A DNA stretch of 64,000 nt, taken from positions 4,631,501 through 4,695,500 of the forward strand of contig NC_077242.1 in NCBI RefSeq assembly GCF_947179165.1, in the 5' to 3' direction. The notes beneath the pieces are model-generated. The model was given only the letters and a program-made list of their open reading frames with translations, did not search any database and had not been told where the DNA came from. Numbering within the stretch: the stretch's first letter is position 1; each line of letters opens with the position of its first letter. A program made the translations under genes and the position numbers. This document shows positions 1-12,000 of this stretch, one piece after another. Source of the stretch: Solanum dulcamara (taxonomy: Eukaryota; Streptophyta; Magnoliopsida; Solanales; Solanaceae).

Positions 1-350
1 AACGGGATACCTTGGATCGGCAGGGACTTCAAAGGCTTTCTCACTGACTTTAATGAATTTAGTTGACATCAATAATGGAGAATATTTCCTTCGATCAACA
101 AAACAGAACCATGGCTTTAATAATGAAAAATATGTGTGATTCATTAAGTCGTTAACACCCTTGTATTTAGTACTTTGTTGATACTTAACCATCAATTATA
201 CTATTTTCATGCATGGTTGTTCTTGATTTTGATTTTGTGATAATGTCAAAGTACTTAAAAGTACAATAATTTCTTGATTTTGTGATATCATAGCAAGATT
301 CTGGAGATAACTCAAGGAAGTGGTGAGTTGTTCTTTTAAATCACAAGTAC
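1..350. other. Intron or insertion at left edge, content unresolved
   Basis: After the exon ending at 351 no continuation of the ILK kinase domain (the expected GDLR-type block) is readable on the minus strand down to position 1. Both strands of 1-130 show coding-like frames of about 35-45 codons without a family I recognise. The stretch may be a large intron, a transposon insertion or a neighbouring exon. Confidence 0.3.
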
Positions 351-2841
351 CTCAGATAGATACTCTGTGATGATCATCATTGGGCTACTCTGTGTCACAG
401 CACCAAGAAACTGGACTACATTTGGGTGGCGTATCTTCTGTAGTAAGGCAAGCTCATCCCTAAATGCCTTGCTGAAAAACCAGTTAGAAAACAAAGAAAA
501 GAGCCTTTAGTAATTATTTAAGAACTGTCAAATGAGGAATGTTCTAACTCAAACACTATGACCAACCCACACTTTATCTTCGTCGGTGAACAATTCTTCA
601 CCAAGTTTCTTAACAGCAACCTCAGTTCCACGCCACAGAGCAACACAAAACGTACCCTACAACAATTTAACATCAAATATTTAAAGACATGAAATGAAAA
701 TATATTGCATTGAAATTTCATCTACTTTTATCCCAGATACATAGCAAAAATGACAATAAGTTAGGAATAACAGATAGGATTAAAGCAAATAGTTGCCCGA
801 AATAAATACAATTATAACAGCAGATACTTCATTCAACCCCAAAATTCTTGATCTCCTTCCTGTAGCCTACCTCACAAATACATGGAGACATTTTCTTGAA
901 TCACAAACTTTTCCCTCTTCAAAAAGTCAAGGTAATATATTTTAATTTTCACTTTATGTCATCTTAATGTTGAATTAGCATCTTGCTTCTAGCTATCCCA
1001 CGTCTTCAAAATTTCCAAACTATCATTTTAAACCTTCTCCTCTAAATGTCCCTGCTAGTCCAAATTAGGTCATTTATGCTGCGAAGGATGAATAACATAT
1101 GGAGTGGGTAAATAATGAAATCTAAACAACAGTGTCTGTTGTATAATTGTGGCAAGTTGATCAGCTAAGATAACAAAAGGGGAAATAGAGCTAGGCAATA
1201 AACTTGAAAAACATGCCAGTATACTTGTTACCAAAGGCAAGCATCCCAATCTGAAAAATCAACAATAAATCAGCGGACATCTAATGCGATAACACAACAA
1301 CAACTAACAAAAGGGTAAAGTGTGCAATGATCAGATAAGCATAACTAACAAGTCAAAGAGAAAAAGTTGTTACCTTTGTTATGTTGACGCTATTACTAAA
1401 ATCAAGTTCTCTTGGATCAATTTCATACTCTGGAATTTCTCGCGCATTTTCTACATGCATGGGAGCCACCTAAAGTAGAAAGTAAAACAGAGAAGGTAAA
1501 TGTGTACGCCATATTACCATAGTGCAATTAGATCTGACAATCTAGTTGTCGACACATACCGCAGATTTTGCTCCATGTACTTCCAAAAGCTTGACCACAT
1601 CATTATTCTTGTAATATATTGCATCTGCAAGAGGCTATTTAATCATACTTTGTTACTACACTACACTATTGTGAGTAGCCAAAAATAGACCTCAAGATAA
1701 CCACACCCTTGTTCCACATTATAGATATCAGTGTACAACTTGGAGACTAACTCAGTTCACAAAGCAACCACTATACTAATGATTAAACACTATTAAGACT
1801 TCATAAATCTTCTCCAGTAACAGACGTACTCCTTTGTCTAAATTTGTGAAACACTCCTCATTTGGAAACCAAAATATTAGAACATGTCTTTCCTATACAA
1901 CTTTCAAGAGTTCGAATACAATAAGCTAAAAACAAATAATTAAACTCTGATGTGATATATCAAACCCATTTTTCATCAATTACTCAATATTTTCTTTTAC
2001 TGGTATTGAGATAACATGTAAGTCATATTAACCTTGACGTTTGGCTTATTTTGCTTAGAAGCACTTCTTAAAAGCTTACCAAACGATCTCACTTAAAAGC
2101 TCACCAAACGAGTTCAGTCTATCCAAAAGAATATGTAACAAGGTTAGACAAGGCCATTGGACCAAATTCCTTGCTCCAAGACACCCTATCTATGCAAAAA
2201 TAGGCATTATCCTAGTAAAATATAAGCAAAGAGGCTATAATTCCTCGCAGGAATTTCCAAATGACTAATGGTTTGAAGTGTTGGAAACTAGACTCGAAGA
2301 GCTTTAGTTTGATAGGGCATTCACAAGTCACAACAAAAATCTTTATATCTTGCGCTAGAGGAACGAAAAGCTGGTAAATCACTTATCGAATCAGGATTGA
2401 GGAAAGTGGGATGGAAGTATTCACAAAATATCATTAGCCAAAAAGTGCTTTTAAATACAACTAATAATTATACAAGTTAGTGAAAGCTAATTACAGAGTA
2501 ATAATGAAGTATACCGTACTGCCCCAGCAATCCATGGCATCCACCTGTGCGCCATTTTTGAGCAGAAAATCAACAACATCAGCGTTACCCTGGCAAGCGG
2601 CAATATGCAACGCAGTCCGTCCATCGATATCCGTGTAGTTCACACCGGTACCGGAGTCTAAAAGTTCCTTCATACCTTCCAAATCACCATCGTTAGTCAT
2701 ATACATTAACCTCAAACCGGATTCAATACCTCCATCGACTTCATGGCCGGCGGTAACTGAGTCGTCGGAAACGCCATCTCTCTCCGGCGCCAGAGATGAT
2801 TGTCTGCCCAGCGGAAACCTTGACTGTGACTTTGACTCCAT
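351..2841 (-). CDS. Ankyrin-repeat protein kinase, integrin-linked-kinase-like (5' part; runs off left edge)
   Basis: Five exons read on the minus strand: 2515-2841, 1560-1634, 1374-1469, 571-656 and 351-471. All junctions are GT/AG and keep phase, giving about 235 residues. The start is the ATG at 2841 (MESKSQSRFP); an upstream in-frame TTG is not a plant start. Residues 1-45 are a polar leader. Residues about 50-135 are ankyrin repeats (DGRTALHIAACQGNADVVDFLL). Then come PEYEIDPRELDF and the start of a kinase domain with the ATP-binding lysine in GTEVAVKKLGEEL and the block RHPNVVQFLGAV. This order is that of plant ILK-type Raf-like MAPKKK kinases (group C), which act in stress and osmotic signalling. 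The visible part ends at ITEYLSE followed by a GT donor. The catalytic loop and DFG segment are not in the window, so kinase competence cannot be judged. It is divergent to the PP5 gene. Confidence 0.85.
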
Positions 2842-3887
2842 ATAGAAAAACTTCAATTGTTTTCGCAATTTTTGGTTCGAGTATTCGAAGAATTCGAGAA
2901 CGTTCTAGAACAATCTAGCTGAAACGAATCAACGAAAAGAACGAGTAAGAAGCAAAGGTGGATACTAGGAGTTCGAATTTTCTAAAGGAAATGTATAAGA
3001 ATAACCAAATGCTTTATTTAAAGTGCTAAAGTTGTACAAGGCCCTACATTCAATTTAAATACAGGTTATACGCTGTCTTTTTGAAAATAATATTTTGTGA
3101 TTTGGGTTGGGTTGAAAATTGTCTTATAATCTAGAGTTTGATTATAATTTTTTTAAAAAAAATCTTTAAATATTTTTAAATTCTCCGAGTTAGATTTTAG
3201 GACTTTCATTCATAAAATTTTAATTTTTTTGAATTAAATGCATATCTAAACACAATATAAAAATTTAAATATCACAATATTAAAAATTCAAAATTTTAAC
3301 TTCAAAATCTATAATTAAAAGGGAGTTTAAATTATCAAATGAGCGTTTTTACGTCTTTATATAACTAGAGTAATTTTTTTAAAAAAATAAAGAAAAATCT
3401 TTTCATAGATATTGAGTTGTTAGATTTAACTAAAATTATATTATAGTAATAGAAGAGATTTTAGATTTAACTCAAATTTTATGAACTCATATTTAGAGAT
3501 GCAATTTTGTCATTTCTATTATTTTGACGCAAACTTAAAGAAATAAAATTGATTAATAATATATTTAAACCTATCTTCAAATATGAGAGATTATTTTTTC
3601 ACTAAATTTGAATCATGTACTTTTATCTTCTTTTTAGAGTTAATACTGAAAATCTCTGCTAAATTATTCATAATTTTCCAGTTTAATGGTTAAATTATGA
3701 GTTGTATATTATTATTTTTAATTTATGTCATTTTTTATCTAAAAATTTTTTGTACTGACAAGTGACATAAAGAGCGATTTTACTTTCTTTATTAGAAAAA
3801 AAAAAACAATGCTACAAAAAAACTTATGATTATTTATTAGAAAGAAAAAAAATCAAACAATTAAATTGTGGAGGAAAAATGATGTTG

Positions 3888-4715
3888 TCTACTATGGGTG
3901 GGTGTGATAAGGTATGGTACGATATTGAAAAGCTCGGTTCGATAATTTCATTTTACGGTTTTTAAAAATACTATATCATTATCATACCAAATTAGAAGGG
4001 AGCCTTGGAGTAATTGGTAAAGTTGTTGCCATGTGACTAGGAAGTCACGGGTTCAAACCTTGAAAACAGCCTCTGGCAGAAATGCAAGGTAAGGCTGCGT
4101 ACAATAGACCCTTGTGTCGGCCCCTTCCCCGGACCCTTAGTGCACCGGATTATCCTTTTTTTATCATACCAAATTAATTTGGTGTGGTTCGGTATTTTAA
4201 AGTTCGATTTTGATATTTTACGGTACGGTAAATCGATTATCATAGTTTGGTCAACTTCAAGTCTTCAACTTACATATATTCGTATAATAAACAGTTATGA
4301 TTATGTTTTTTCAAGAAACATCTCAATTATATCATAGTAATACCTTATACATGTAAAAAATTATTCAAAATAAAGTACAAACAGTTGTCTTTGTTAAACA
4401 AACACCCAAAAAGAACATTTAAATAAAGATAGAGTAATCAAAATTTCAACATCTAAATAATTAGTTACTATTTTATATATTTGCTAGTATTATATAGTTA
4501 TATATATATATATATATGAATTTTATGTAATTATATACTTTGGTATGGTATTCGGTATTTCAATTTTATTTTTATAAATACCAAATATCATACTGAATAC
4601 CAAACTTTTTAAAAATGTATACTAAATATCATACTAAATACCATAAAATCCAAACTACGATATTAAAAATTTCAATTTCGATATGGTATTCAATATCTAC
4701 CATACTATGTCCATT
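3888..4715. repeat. Degenerate foldback MITE-like repeat hosting a SINE
   Basis: The left end (about 3895-3935, GGTATGGTACGATATTGAA) and the right end (about 4670-4705) are imperfect inverted copies of each other. The interior is rich in GGTATGG / ATACCAAA motifs in both orientations. I could not define a target duplication. The SINE at 3995-4160 splits it, so this element is older than the SINE. Confidence 0.45.
3979..4176 (+). mobile_element. tRNA-derived SINE with 16-bp target duplication
   Basis: The body is 3995-4160. It starts with a tRNA-like head carrying an A-box-like GGAGTAATTGGTAA and a B-box GGGTTCAAACC. A tRNA-unrelated part with AAGGCTGCGTACAATAGACC follows, and it ends in a T-rich tail. 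TTATCATACCAAATTA occurs at 3979-3994 and again at 4161-4176, a perfect 16-bp target site duplication. This fits the SINE families common in Solanaceae introns and spacers. The intact duplication suggests a fairly recent insertion. Confidence 0.88.
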
Positions 4716-5687
4716 CGCTAAAAACTTTGGAAAAAGTCTTCAAAGAGCCTTTGCATAGTTTACGAATTCTGGCTACTATAATAAAGGAGGAATAAAAAGG
4801 TAATTTTAGAAAATAATAATGCACAAATTATTAAATTGACTAATTCACATTGACTAAATGAATAATTTTGTCAGGAATTAATCTTCACACCATTTAACAC
4901 GTCAGATTGCTAAGCTATAGCACAATATTAAATATTTGTCAATATTTTTAGTTGGCTGCTTAGTTACATAAATCATCATTACCATCTGGACATTTTTTTT
5001 TCTATAAATCATCACTAACTAGTTCTTTCCTCATCGAATAGCTACGTTTGGATTCCTTTTTTTTTCTATAAATCATTCTTTGTTACAAACTTTTTATAGT
5101 ATATTTTAAGTTAAAGTTATATTCATAGTCAATATAAATAATTTTTTTATTGTTGGATCAACTTTTGCATTTTATTTTTATTTTTAAGATTATGAATATT
5201 ATATTTTAAGGAGGTTAAATATATATATATATCCTTTGGTTGATTAACACTGTATAATTCCTTATATTACCCATATTATATTAGAGTTTAAATTATATAA
5301 TACTTTTATCACATTATCTTTAGTTATTATAGGAAGCAATTTTTTTAATTTTAAAATTAAAATTTTACTTTTTATAAAAATTTATATATAGACATTTTTA
5401 GGTGACCTCTTTGATACTAACAATTATCTTGTATCACTTAAATTCTTCATTTTTATCACTAACAATTATTTGTCATCCAAAAATGAAAAATTGTATTTCA
5501 AAACATCTTTACTATTCTAATTACTTGTTTATTATTATTCAGCTTTACTTGTGGAATTTTATTCAATATATTATTTTTATTAGTATTAACAAAGTTATTA
5601 TTTTAGCAGCTCGATCCTGAGAATTATAAAATTTTTAGAAAGAATTTTTTTTGAAGTAAAAATAAAATATTATCATGAGTAGTAGCC

Positions 5688-5923
5688 TGTTTGGATTGAC
5701 TTATTTTTAAGCAGCTTATAAGTTGAAAACTGCTTATAAATAATAATAAAAAATAAGTGCAGACCAACTTTTTTTTTGACTTATAAATTATTTTTAATTT
5801 ATTTCATCTAAATAAATCCAATTATTTATTAAAACTTATTTTAAGAATAAAATAACTTTAAATTAGCTAATCAATCAAAAAAATAAAATAAAATCTGAAC
5901 TCGGTAAACCAATCCAAACTGCC
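5688..5923. mobile_element. hAT-like MITE (GTTTGGATTG termini)
   Basis: Terminal inverted repeats GTTTGGATTG (about 5691) and CAATCCAAAC (about 5910) enclose a short AT-rich non-coding body with internal AAGCAGCTTATAAG-type hairpin motifs. A related copy lies at about 21407-21660. No clear target duplication was found, so the superfamily is an inference. Confidence 0.55.
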
Positions 5924-6095
5924 TCCAGTCCTGTAAGGAGAGCCGGAACTATCTAGGGCTTGGAAAGCACACTTTAGGAAGTCTCTCAGTCTTCTTTAAC
6001 AAAACTCCCCAAAGCGCCATAAAAAGAGAATTCATGAAAATTCTTGTATTGTGATTCCGCACGCAATACCCAGCCAACCTCCATTCGCGATTGTT

Positions 6096-9000
6096 ATGCC
6101 CGGTATGGAAACTGAGAACTCAAAAACCTCCCGAGCTGAAGAACTCAAGCAACTCGCAAATGAAGCATTCAAAGGTAAACCACAAAAACTTTTGACCTCT
6201 CCTTTTTTACACTGCGTGTTATGTAGATTCATGAATAATAATTCTGTTTCCGATTTCAATGTGTTTTCAGGGCACAAGTATTCACAAGCTATTGATCTGT
6301 ACACGCAAGCGATTGAGTTGAACGGTGAGAATGCGGTGTACCATGCTAATCGTGCGTTTGCTCATACTAAATTGGAGGAATATGGTAGCGCAATACAGGA
6401 TGGAACTAGAGCTATTGAAATTGACCCTAGATATTCAAAGGTAAGTTTTGAATTGTGAAAATATTGGAAAAGAATTGTGCTTTCTTTGTTTCTCTTTCTG
6501 TGTAATTAATTGCTGAGGTTGCAGGGTTATTATAGGCGAGGGGTTGCATATTTGGCAATGGGGAAGTTCAAAGACGCACTCAAGGATTTTCAACAGGTTA
6601 GTGTTGTTTTTTTTGGAACTTCTTCACTCATATCAGCTGCTAACTGCTTGTGTATTATCATTTTTTAAAGCTTTAAGTAAAGTACAAAGGAATATGTTGA
6701 TAAAAAACATTGCTTATGTTACTAGCAAACACATTTAGAAGAGGAAATGATGGCATACCAGTGACATTGCATGTGTACTATTTTCTTTGTGACCTTAAAG
6801 GTTCCTTTTCAATTCTATATTCTAGCAAATTCCAGATGTACTAGATTAGTTATCTGGAAGTACTAACAACATTTGACATCAAATTCAAGTGCAATGACAT
6901 GTTGATTGAAATTAACACAGAAGGAAAAAAAGAGTCACAGTTTGTCCTAAATTGCAATCAGTTTAAAGTCATTAACAGTAAGTTGGTGCAGGTTTGGCTT
7001 GTCCTTTTGTTGCATAGTTACGAGATACTTATTTATAAACAAGAAGGAAGTTGGTTGCAAAATGGAGAAGTATTGAGAAATGCTTGCTTCTGCTTCTCTA
7101 ACTATTGGATCAGCAAGTCAGAATTATAAGGCAAAATTTTGGGAAGAGCATTAAGACAGACATATGATAATGAAATCATAGTGCAAAAAATATAATATGG
7201 TGAAGGTGAATACTAAAGTTGACATTTATATTTAACTCGGGGTGCAAATAACATAAAGGTGAATATACAATTTGTTTCATTGCATGTAAACTGATCATTG
7301 GGTTAATTCACAGTGTGTCACAGCACTGAATTTTTGGTCTTTAGCTTAGCCAGCACATCGAAAGATTAGACTCTATGATGCACTTGAAAACATGTCCAAA
7401 TGATACTTGATATCTAAGCAATACACACTCATAACCAATTTTAGTGTTTCGACAATGGAAGAGATATCAAGTAATCTTTTTGGACTGTTGTTTTCCTTTG
7501 AGAAAGGGCATCAATCTATTATTTTGTCTCAACAGTGATTCTTGAAAGTTTTTTTTCTTTCTTTATGGGCCATTAAAGTGGACAAATATTTGGAGAACTT
7601 AAATATGGTCTTGTTTCCCAAGTTGTTTTCTTCGGTGTCTCCTCTGCATTATAGGCTCTGAATATGCTGTTTGCATGTCTCTTTTGAAGTCTGCTTTGTA
7701 GTTTTCTGCAGAAGATGTCCCCTATCTTCTCTAGTCAGAGTACACTGGAAGCTGGAATTGTTTACCAATCTGCTAATTTCTGTGTTTCTTTACTGTCTCA
7801 CTCAGGTCAAGAAGTTATGTCCAAACGACCCAGATGCTACCAAAAAATTGAAGGAATGTGAGAAAGCTGTCATGAAGCTAAAATTTGAAGAAGCTATTTC
7901 TGTCCCAGAATCTCAGAGACGTTCCGTAGCTGATTCTATTGATTATCGCTCCGTAGGTAAGATAGCTCCAAGCTGATATTTCTTCCTTGTATTATGCTCA
8001 CGGAAGGTACCTCGGCCACAGAGTAAATTTCTTTCCGGAGCATGACTTTACACGACGTTTTCTTGTTTCATCTATGGCTATAGTTGCTGGGTAAAGTTCT
8101 TACATTACATGTCACGGCATTTCAGAAGGTGCACGGGACATGGTTACTATATTGAAAAAATGCTTCTTTCCCTCTCCTTTCCTAATTTACTGCTGCTTGT
8201 TGCCATACACGTTTGATTCATTAATTGGGGGATGAGAATTGCTCAATATCCTCGAAATGTTGAATTTATTGCCATGAGATTTACTTATTAGGGGTTTGCA
8301 CCTCTTTTGTGAAGTCTGATGCATCAGTAGTTTAGTTCTGCCATTTAGTTCGCACTTCTTAGTCTGTTAGGGTATTGGTTAGATACTCTCTGCTGAAAAG
8401 CTTGATATTGTGTGGAGACATAAATTTTGCCGAGGATAGATGGTAGAACATTTTGATTTTTCCATGGGGAACTTTTTTGTCTCTTCCCAACCTCTTTAAA
8501 ATGCTCCATTTGAAGTAGCCATAACAAGATAAAGAATAAAGCCCTTTAATCTCTTATACATTATCGTTTGGTTGCCGAAGATGATATGTTGTTTGTTTAC
8601 TCTGTGTGAGAATATAAAAACATTGCAAGATGTTGTTCACGAAGTACTTCCAAATACTTAGTTCTAAACTTCTAATTTAGCCATTGCTCACACTTCCTGT
8701 CCCTCTCAGGAAATGCTGAACCCTCCAACTCAAATTTTGGCAACTACTACAGTAGATTTTTAGTTAAATGACGACCTGAATTGAACATGGGCTTGTCCCT
8801 TTAGATTATTCAACAAGAAACCTTCATTTCAAATAACAAGACAAAATAAAAATCCCTAAGCTTAGTCAACTTTCAACCTTTCATGTTAGTCCATATAATT
8901 TTCCTTCTTATAAAAGTAAATGTGAATAGTAAAATTTACCTATTTCATCCTTATAGGGTCAGGCCCTGGCTCATCATATGTTTCCACCAAAGTATGTGCT

Positions 9001-12000
9001 GTATCAGCGGCAGCAACACTAATGGCAATACTGGTGGTAAATATGGGGACTAAGGCAGCCACAATGGTGGCAGCAGCAGCTTTGGCAGCCTTATTGATGG
9101 TCTTGATAACATTTCGGTGGGGACGTTGCAGTGACGGTTTCTTTACCAAGAATCGAACACTTGAATTAGGTTCGAGCCTTTCTAAGAAAAAAAGTTGAAC
9201 TAGTAAATAGCCCAAGTTAGTGGTAGTTCCCAAAAATTACATCCGTCATAATCGGAATAGTTGAACAAGGACTAGTTGCAAACTGGACCAAATGCTCATA
9301 TTTTAATTTACATTGCATTACGTTGCATTTTGATTGAAAATTGTCCTTGTTTAATTGATATGTTCTATGTATGAAATTACCAGGAGCACGGTATTCCAAC
9401 TAAAAACCATTTTCCTTCCTCTACATTCAATGTTGTTAGTAGTTATTTGCTTCTTTTGGCCTTCTCTGAGGACCATGAGTATGGTGTGAACTCTTGCAAG
9501 AATCTTTCTCTTAATAGATCTCTTCTATCAATCACTGGTTTAAGTGTATTGCCTAGCACTCTTTTACTTTCTAACCATTTAAGTTTCTAATAAGTTAGTA
9601 CTGTATCTTTACTCAGTGAAACTTACAAATTTTTGCCCCATTATTTTTGTGATACATTTCAATTCTTGGGTCACATCTGTTGTTGTATTTTATGTGGAAG
9701 CTTCTCTGTGTGAAGTAAGACAGCAATGTTTTGCTATGTGGGTCTCCTTTTGAACTTCAGGCGTAGGGTTCTTAGCTGCCCCTTGCTGAAGACATTCATC
9801 CCTTGCCTTATGCTTTTAGGGGCTGTTTGGTTTAGGGACAAATTATGTAGGGGTTAGTAATGTAGGGATTAGTAACGAAGAGATTAGTAATGCAGGAGTT
9901 ATTTCTTGTTGAATGTTTAGTTTGATATTTTGCCAATTAGTGTACAATGTATAGCATAAAATAAGTTTTTACTTTTTAAAACAAAAAAAAAGAGTTCGCT
10001 TGCTATTATGATGTCATTTTAATGTTTAGTTCGTTTGCTATTATGATGTCATTTTAATGTTTAGTCCATGGATTACTAATCCCCATATTCTTATTCCACA
10101 TCATATCCTGTATAAAATAATACATAGATTCCCGCATAACTTGTGCAAATATTTTTTATGAGAAAAAAACAAAAGTTGCAAAAAAGTTTTGCTGAAAACA
10201 AAAGTAGCAACCATTGTATAAATTAATGCTGGATTTTATGCAAAGATTTAATCTCCTTAATCCTGCTATGTTATATGATTGGCATTGATTAGGGATTTAA
10301 TTAGGAGCTTATTCTCAGTTAACTTTGTCAAAAAAAATAATTAGGAGCTTATTCTGTAATTATACACTTACCAAAATCTATTACGTTGTAATTGCTATAA
10401 ATTCCCAATCGAACTATCCGTTGCTGTTTTAGCTTTATGTATGCTGTAATCGCCAGTTTGCTGGTCCAATTTTGCCTTTCTTGCCTGTTAATGTAAAGAC
10501 TCTTTTAGGAGGATTGGGCATGTGGATGTGTGCATGTTCTGATGTTTCGTCATTCTGATTCTTCCTTGCTTTTATGGGTCAGCTCTGTTTTACATATGAT
10601 ACTGAGAAATCTTAGAGGTTGTGTGACACTATTTTTACCCCACAATTTGTGTCTCTACATAGCAAGACCACCTCTTGGTGTCGAGTCTGTGCTGGGGACC
10701 TCGCAATTTGTCAGTGGTTTAAGCTTTATTAATGCCGTCTCTATGTCATCTAATCCAGTTAATGAGAAATCTGCTGCCTTTGTTTCACCTGAATTTACAT
10801 TTCAAGTTTGGTTCTTTAAATTGTAGAAGTAGAGCCTCAATATGCTGGTGCAAGAATAGAGGGGGATGTTGTAACGTTAGATTTTGTGAAGAAGATGCTG
10901 GATGACTTCAAAAACCAGAAGAATTTACATAAGAGGTATGTTTCATTTACATGGTCGTAATCTTCTAATTATTTTTGAAACGCTTCTTATCTTTCAATAT
11001 TTGCTCATTTTTGATAGGTATGCCTACCAAATAGTACTGCAAACAAGAGAAATGTTGCGAGCATTGCCCTCCCTTGTTGACATTGTTGTTCCTGAAGGGA
11101 AACACTTCACTGTGTGTGGTGATGTACATGGTCAGGTACTGAATATCCTGATGACAGATGCCTTTTTATAGCTTATAGTTGTTATCTTTATCATTTGCTT
11201 GTCCTTTTTGTTCTCTTCCAGTTTCATCCCCCCCCCCACCCCACCACCACACAAATTTTGTATGTCAGCATATGATATTGACCAAGGCACGTGCATTTAT
11301 AGAAAGCCCAAGAACTTTCTGGTGCTTGCTAGTGGTGCTCCTACATGCAAGAATGGTTAAAACATAAATTTCTTGTTTCTTTCAAAATTTGCTGCTTGGT
11401 TCACCGATCTATTTGGAGAAACATAAGGGTGGATTCCTTTTGTGATGTGAGTGGCTCCAAAAAGCAATTTGAAGGTGCTGGAACCTACTAAAGACCGTGG
11501 GCATTTTCCCGTTGTCATCTTTGTCCTTTTTGTCCCCTCCCTAATTGAAGAATAGAGCTCCTCCTGAGCTGAAATACTACTACTATGCCATTTAGTTCAT
11601 AAGGCCTATCTTCCATATCTGAACCGCAGTCCCTTCCTCTTATACTTCTCATCCCACTTGCGAAACATCCCCAGTCCCCTTCCTCACTGAAATCTGAGTG
11701 TGGATTTTCCTGATGACACACTCAGTGGGCCTACGCTCAACTATTTCTCCCGACTTGAGGAAGCATCTTACCTTCCCTTTGGCCACACTGGGACCTTCAT
11801 ACTTGGTTTCCACTTCTCTTTCCACTCAAGAGGAATGGTATAAAATAAAAAGCTCTTGAACTTTATTGTGGTAGAAGTTGTGAAGGAGCCTGTATTAAGT
11901 CTCCACTCAGTATCATTGTCACGACCCCAAAAATCGAGGTCATGATAGCACACATCCCAAATCTCATCCCGATGTGTAAGCCTAAAAATAAAATCATACA

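Larger units (their letters stand above)
2842..6095. other. AT-rich spacer between divergent ILK-like and PP5 genes
   Basis: No gene is supported here. The spacer holds the promoters of both divergent genes. It contains a SINE within a foldback-like repeat (about 3890-4720), a MITE (about 5688-5923) and long A/T tracts. PP5 has a leader of unknown length upstream of 6096. I see no reliable core promoter element for either gene. Confidence 0.6.

Noticed and set aside
6051..6095. N-terminal extension of PP5 (MIPHAIP...)
   Set aside because: It begins at GTG; the first in-frame ATG is 6096 and gives the normal PP5 start.
8940..9233. 97-codon minus-strand frame with hydrophobic stretches
   Set aside because: It is the antisense of the PP5 cassette exon, whose plus-strand reading has correct splice sites, phase and known family content.
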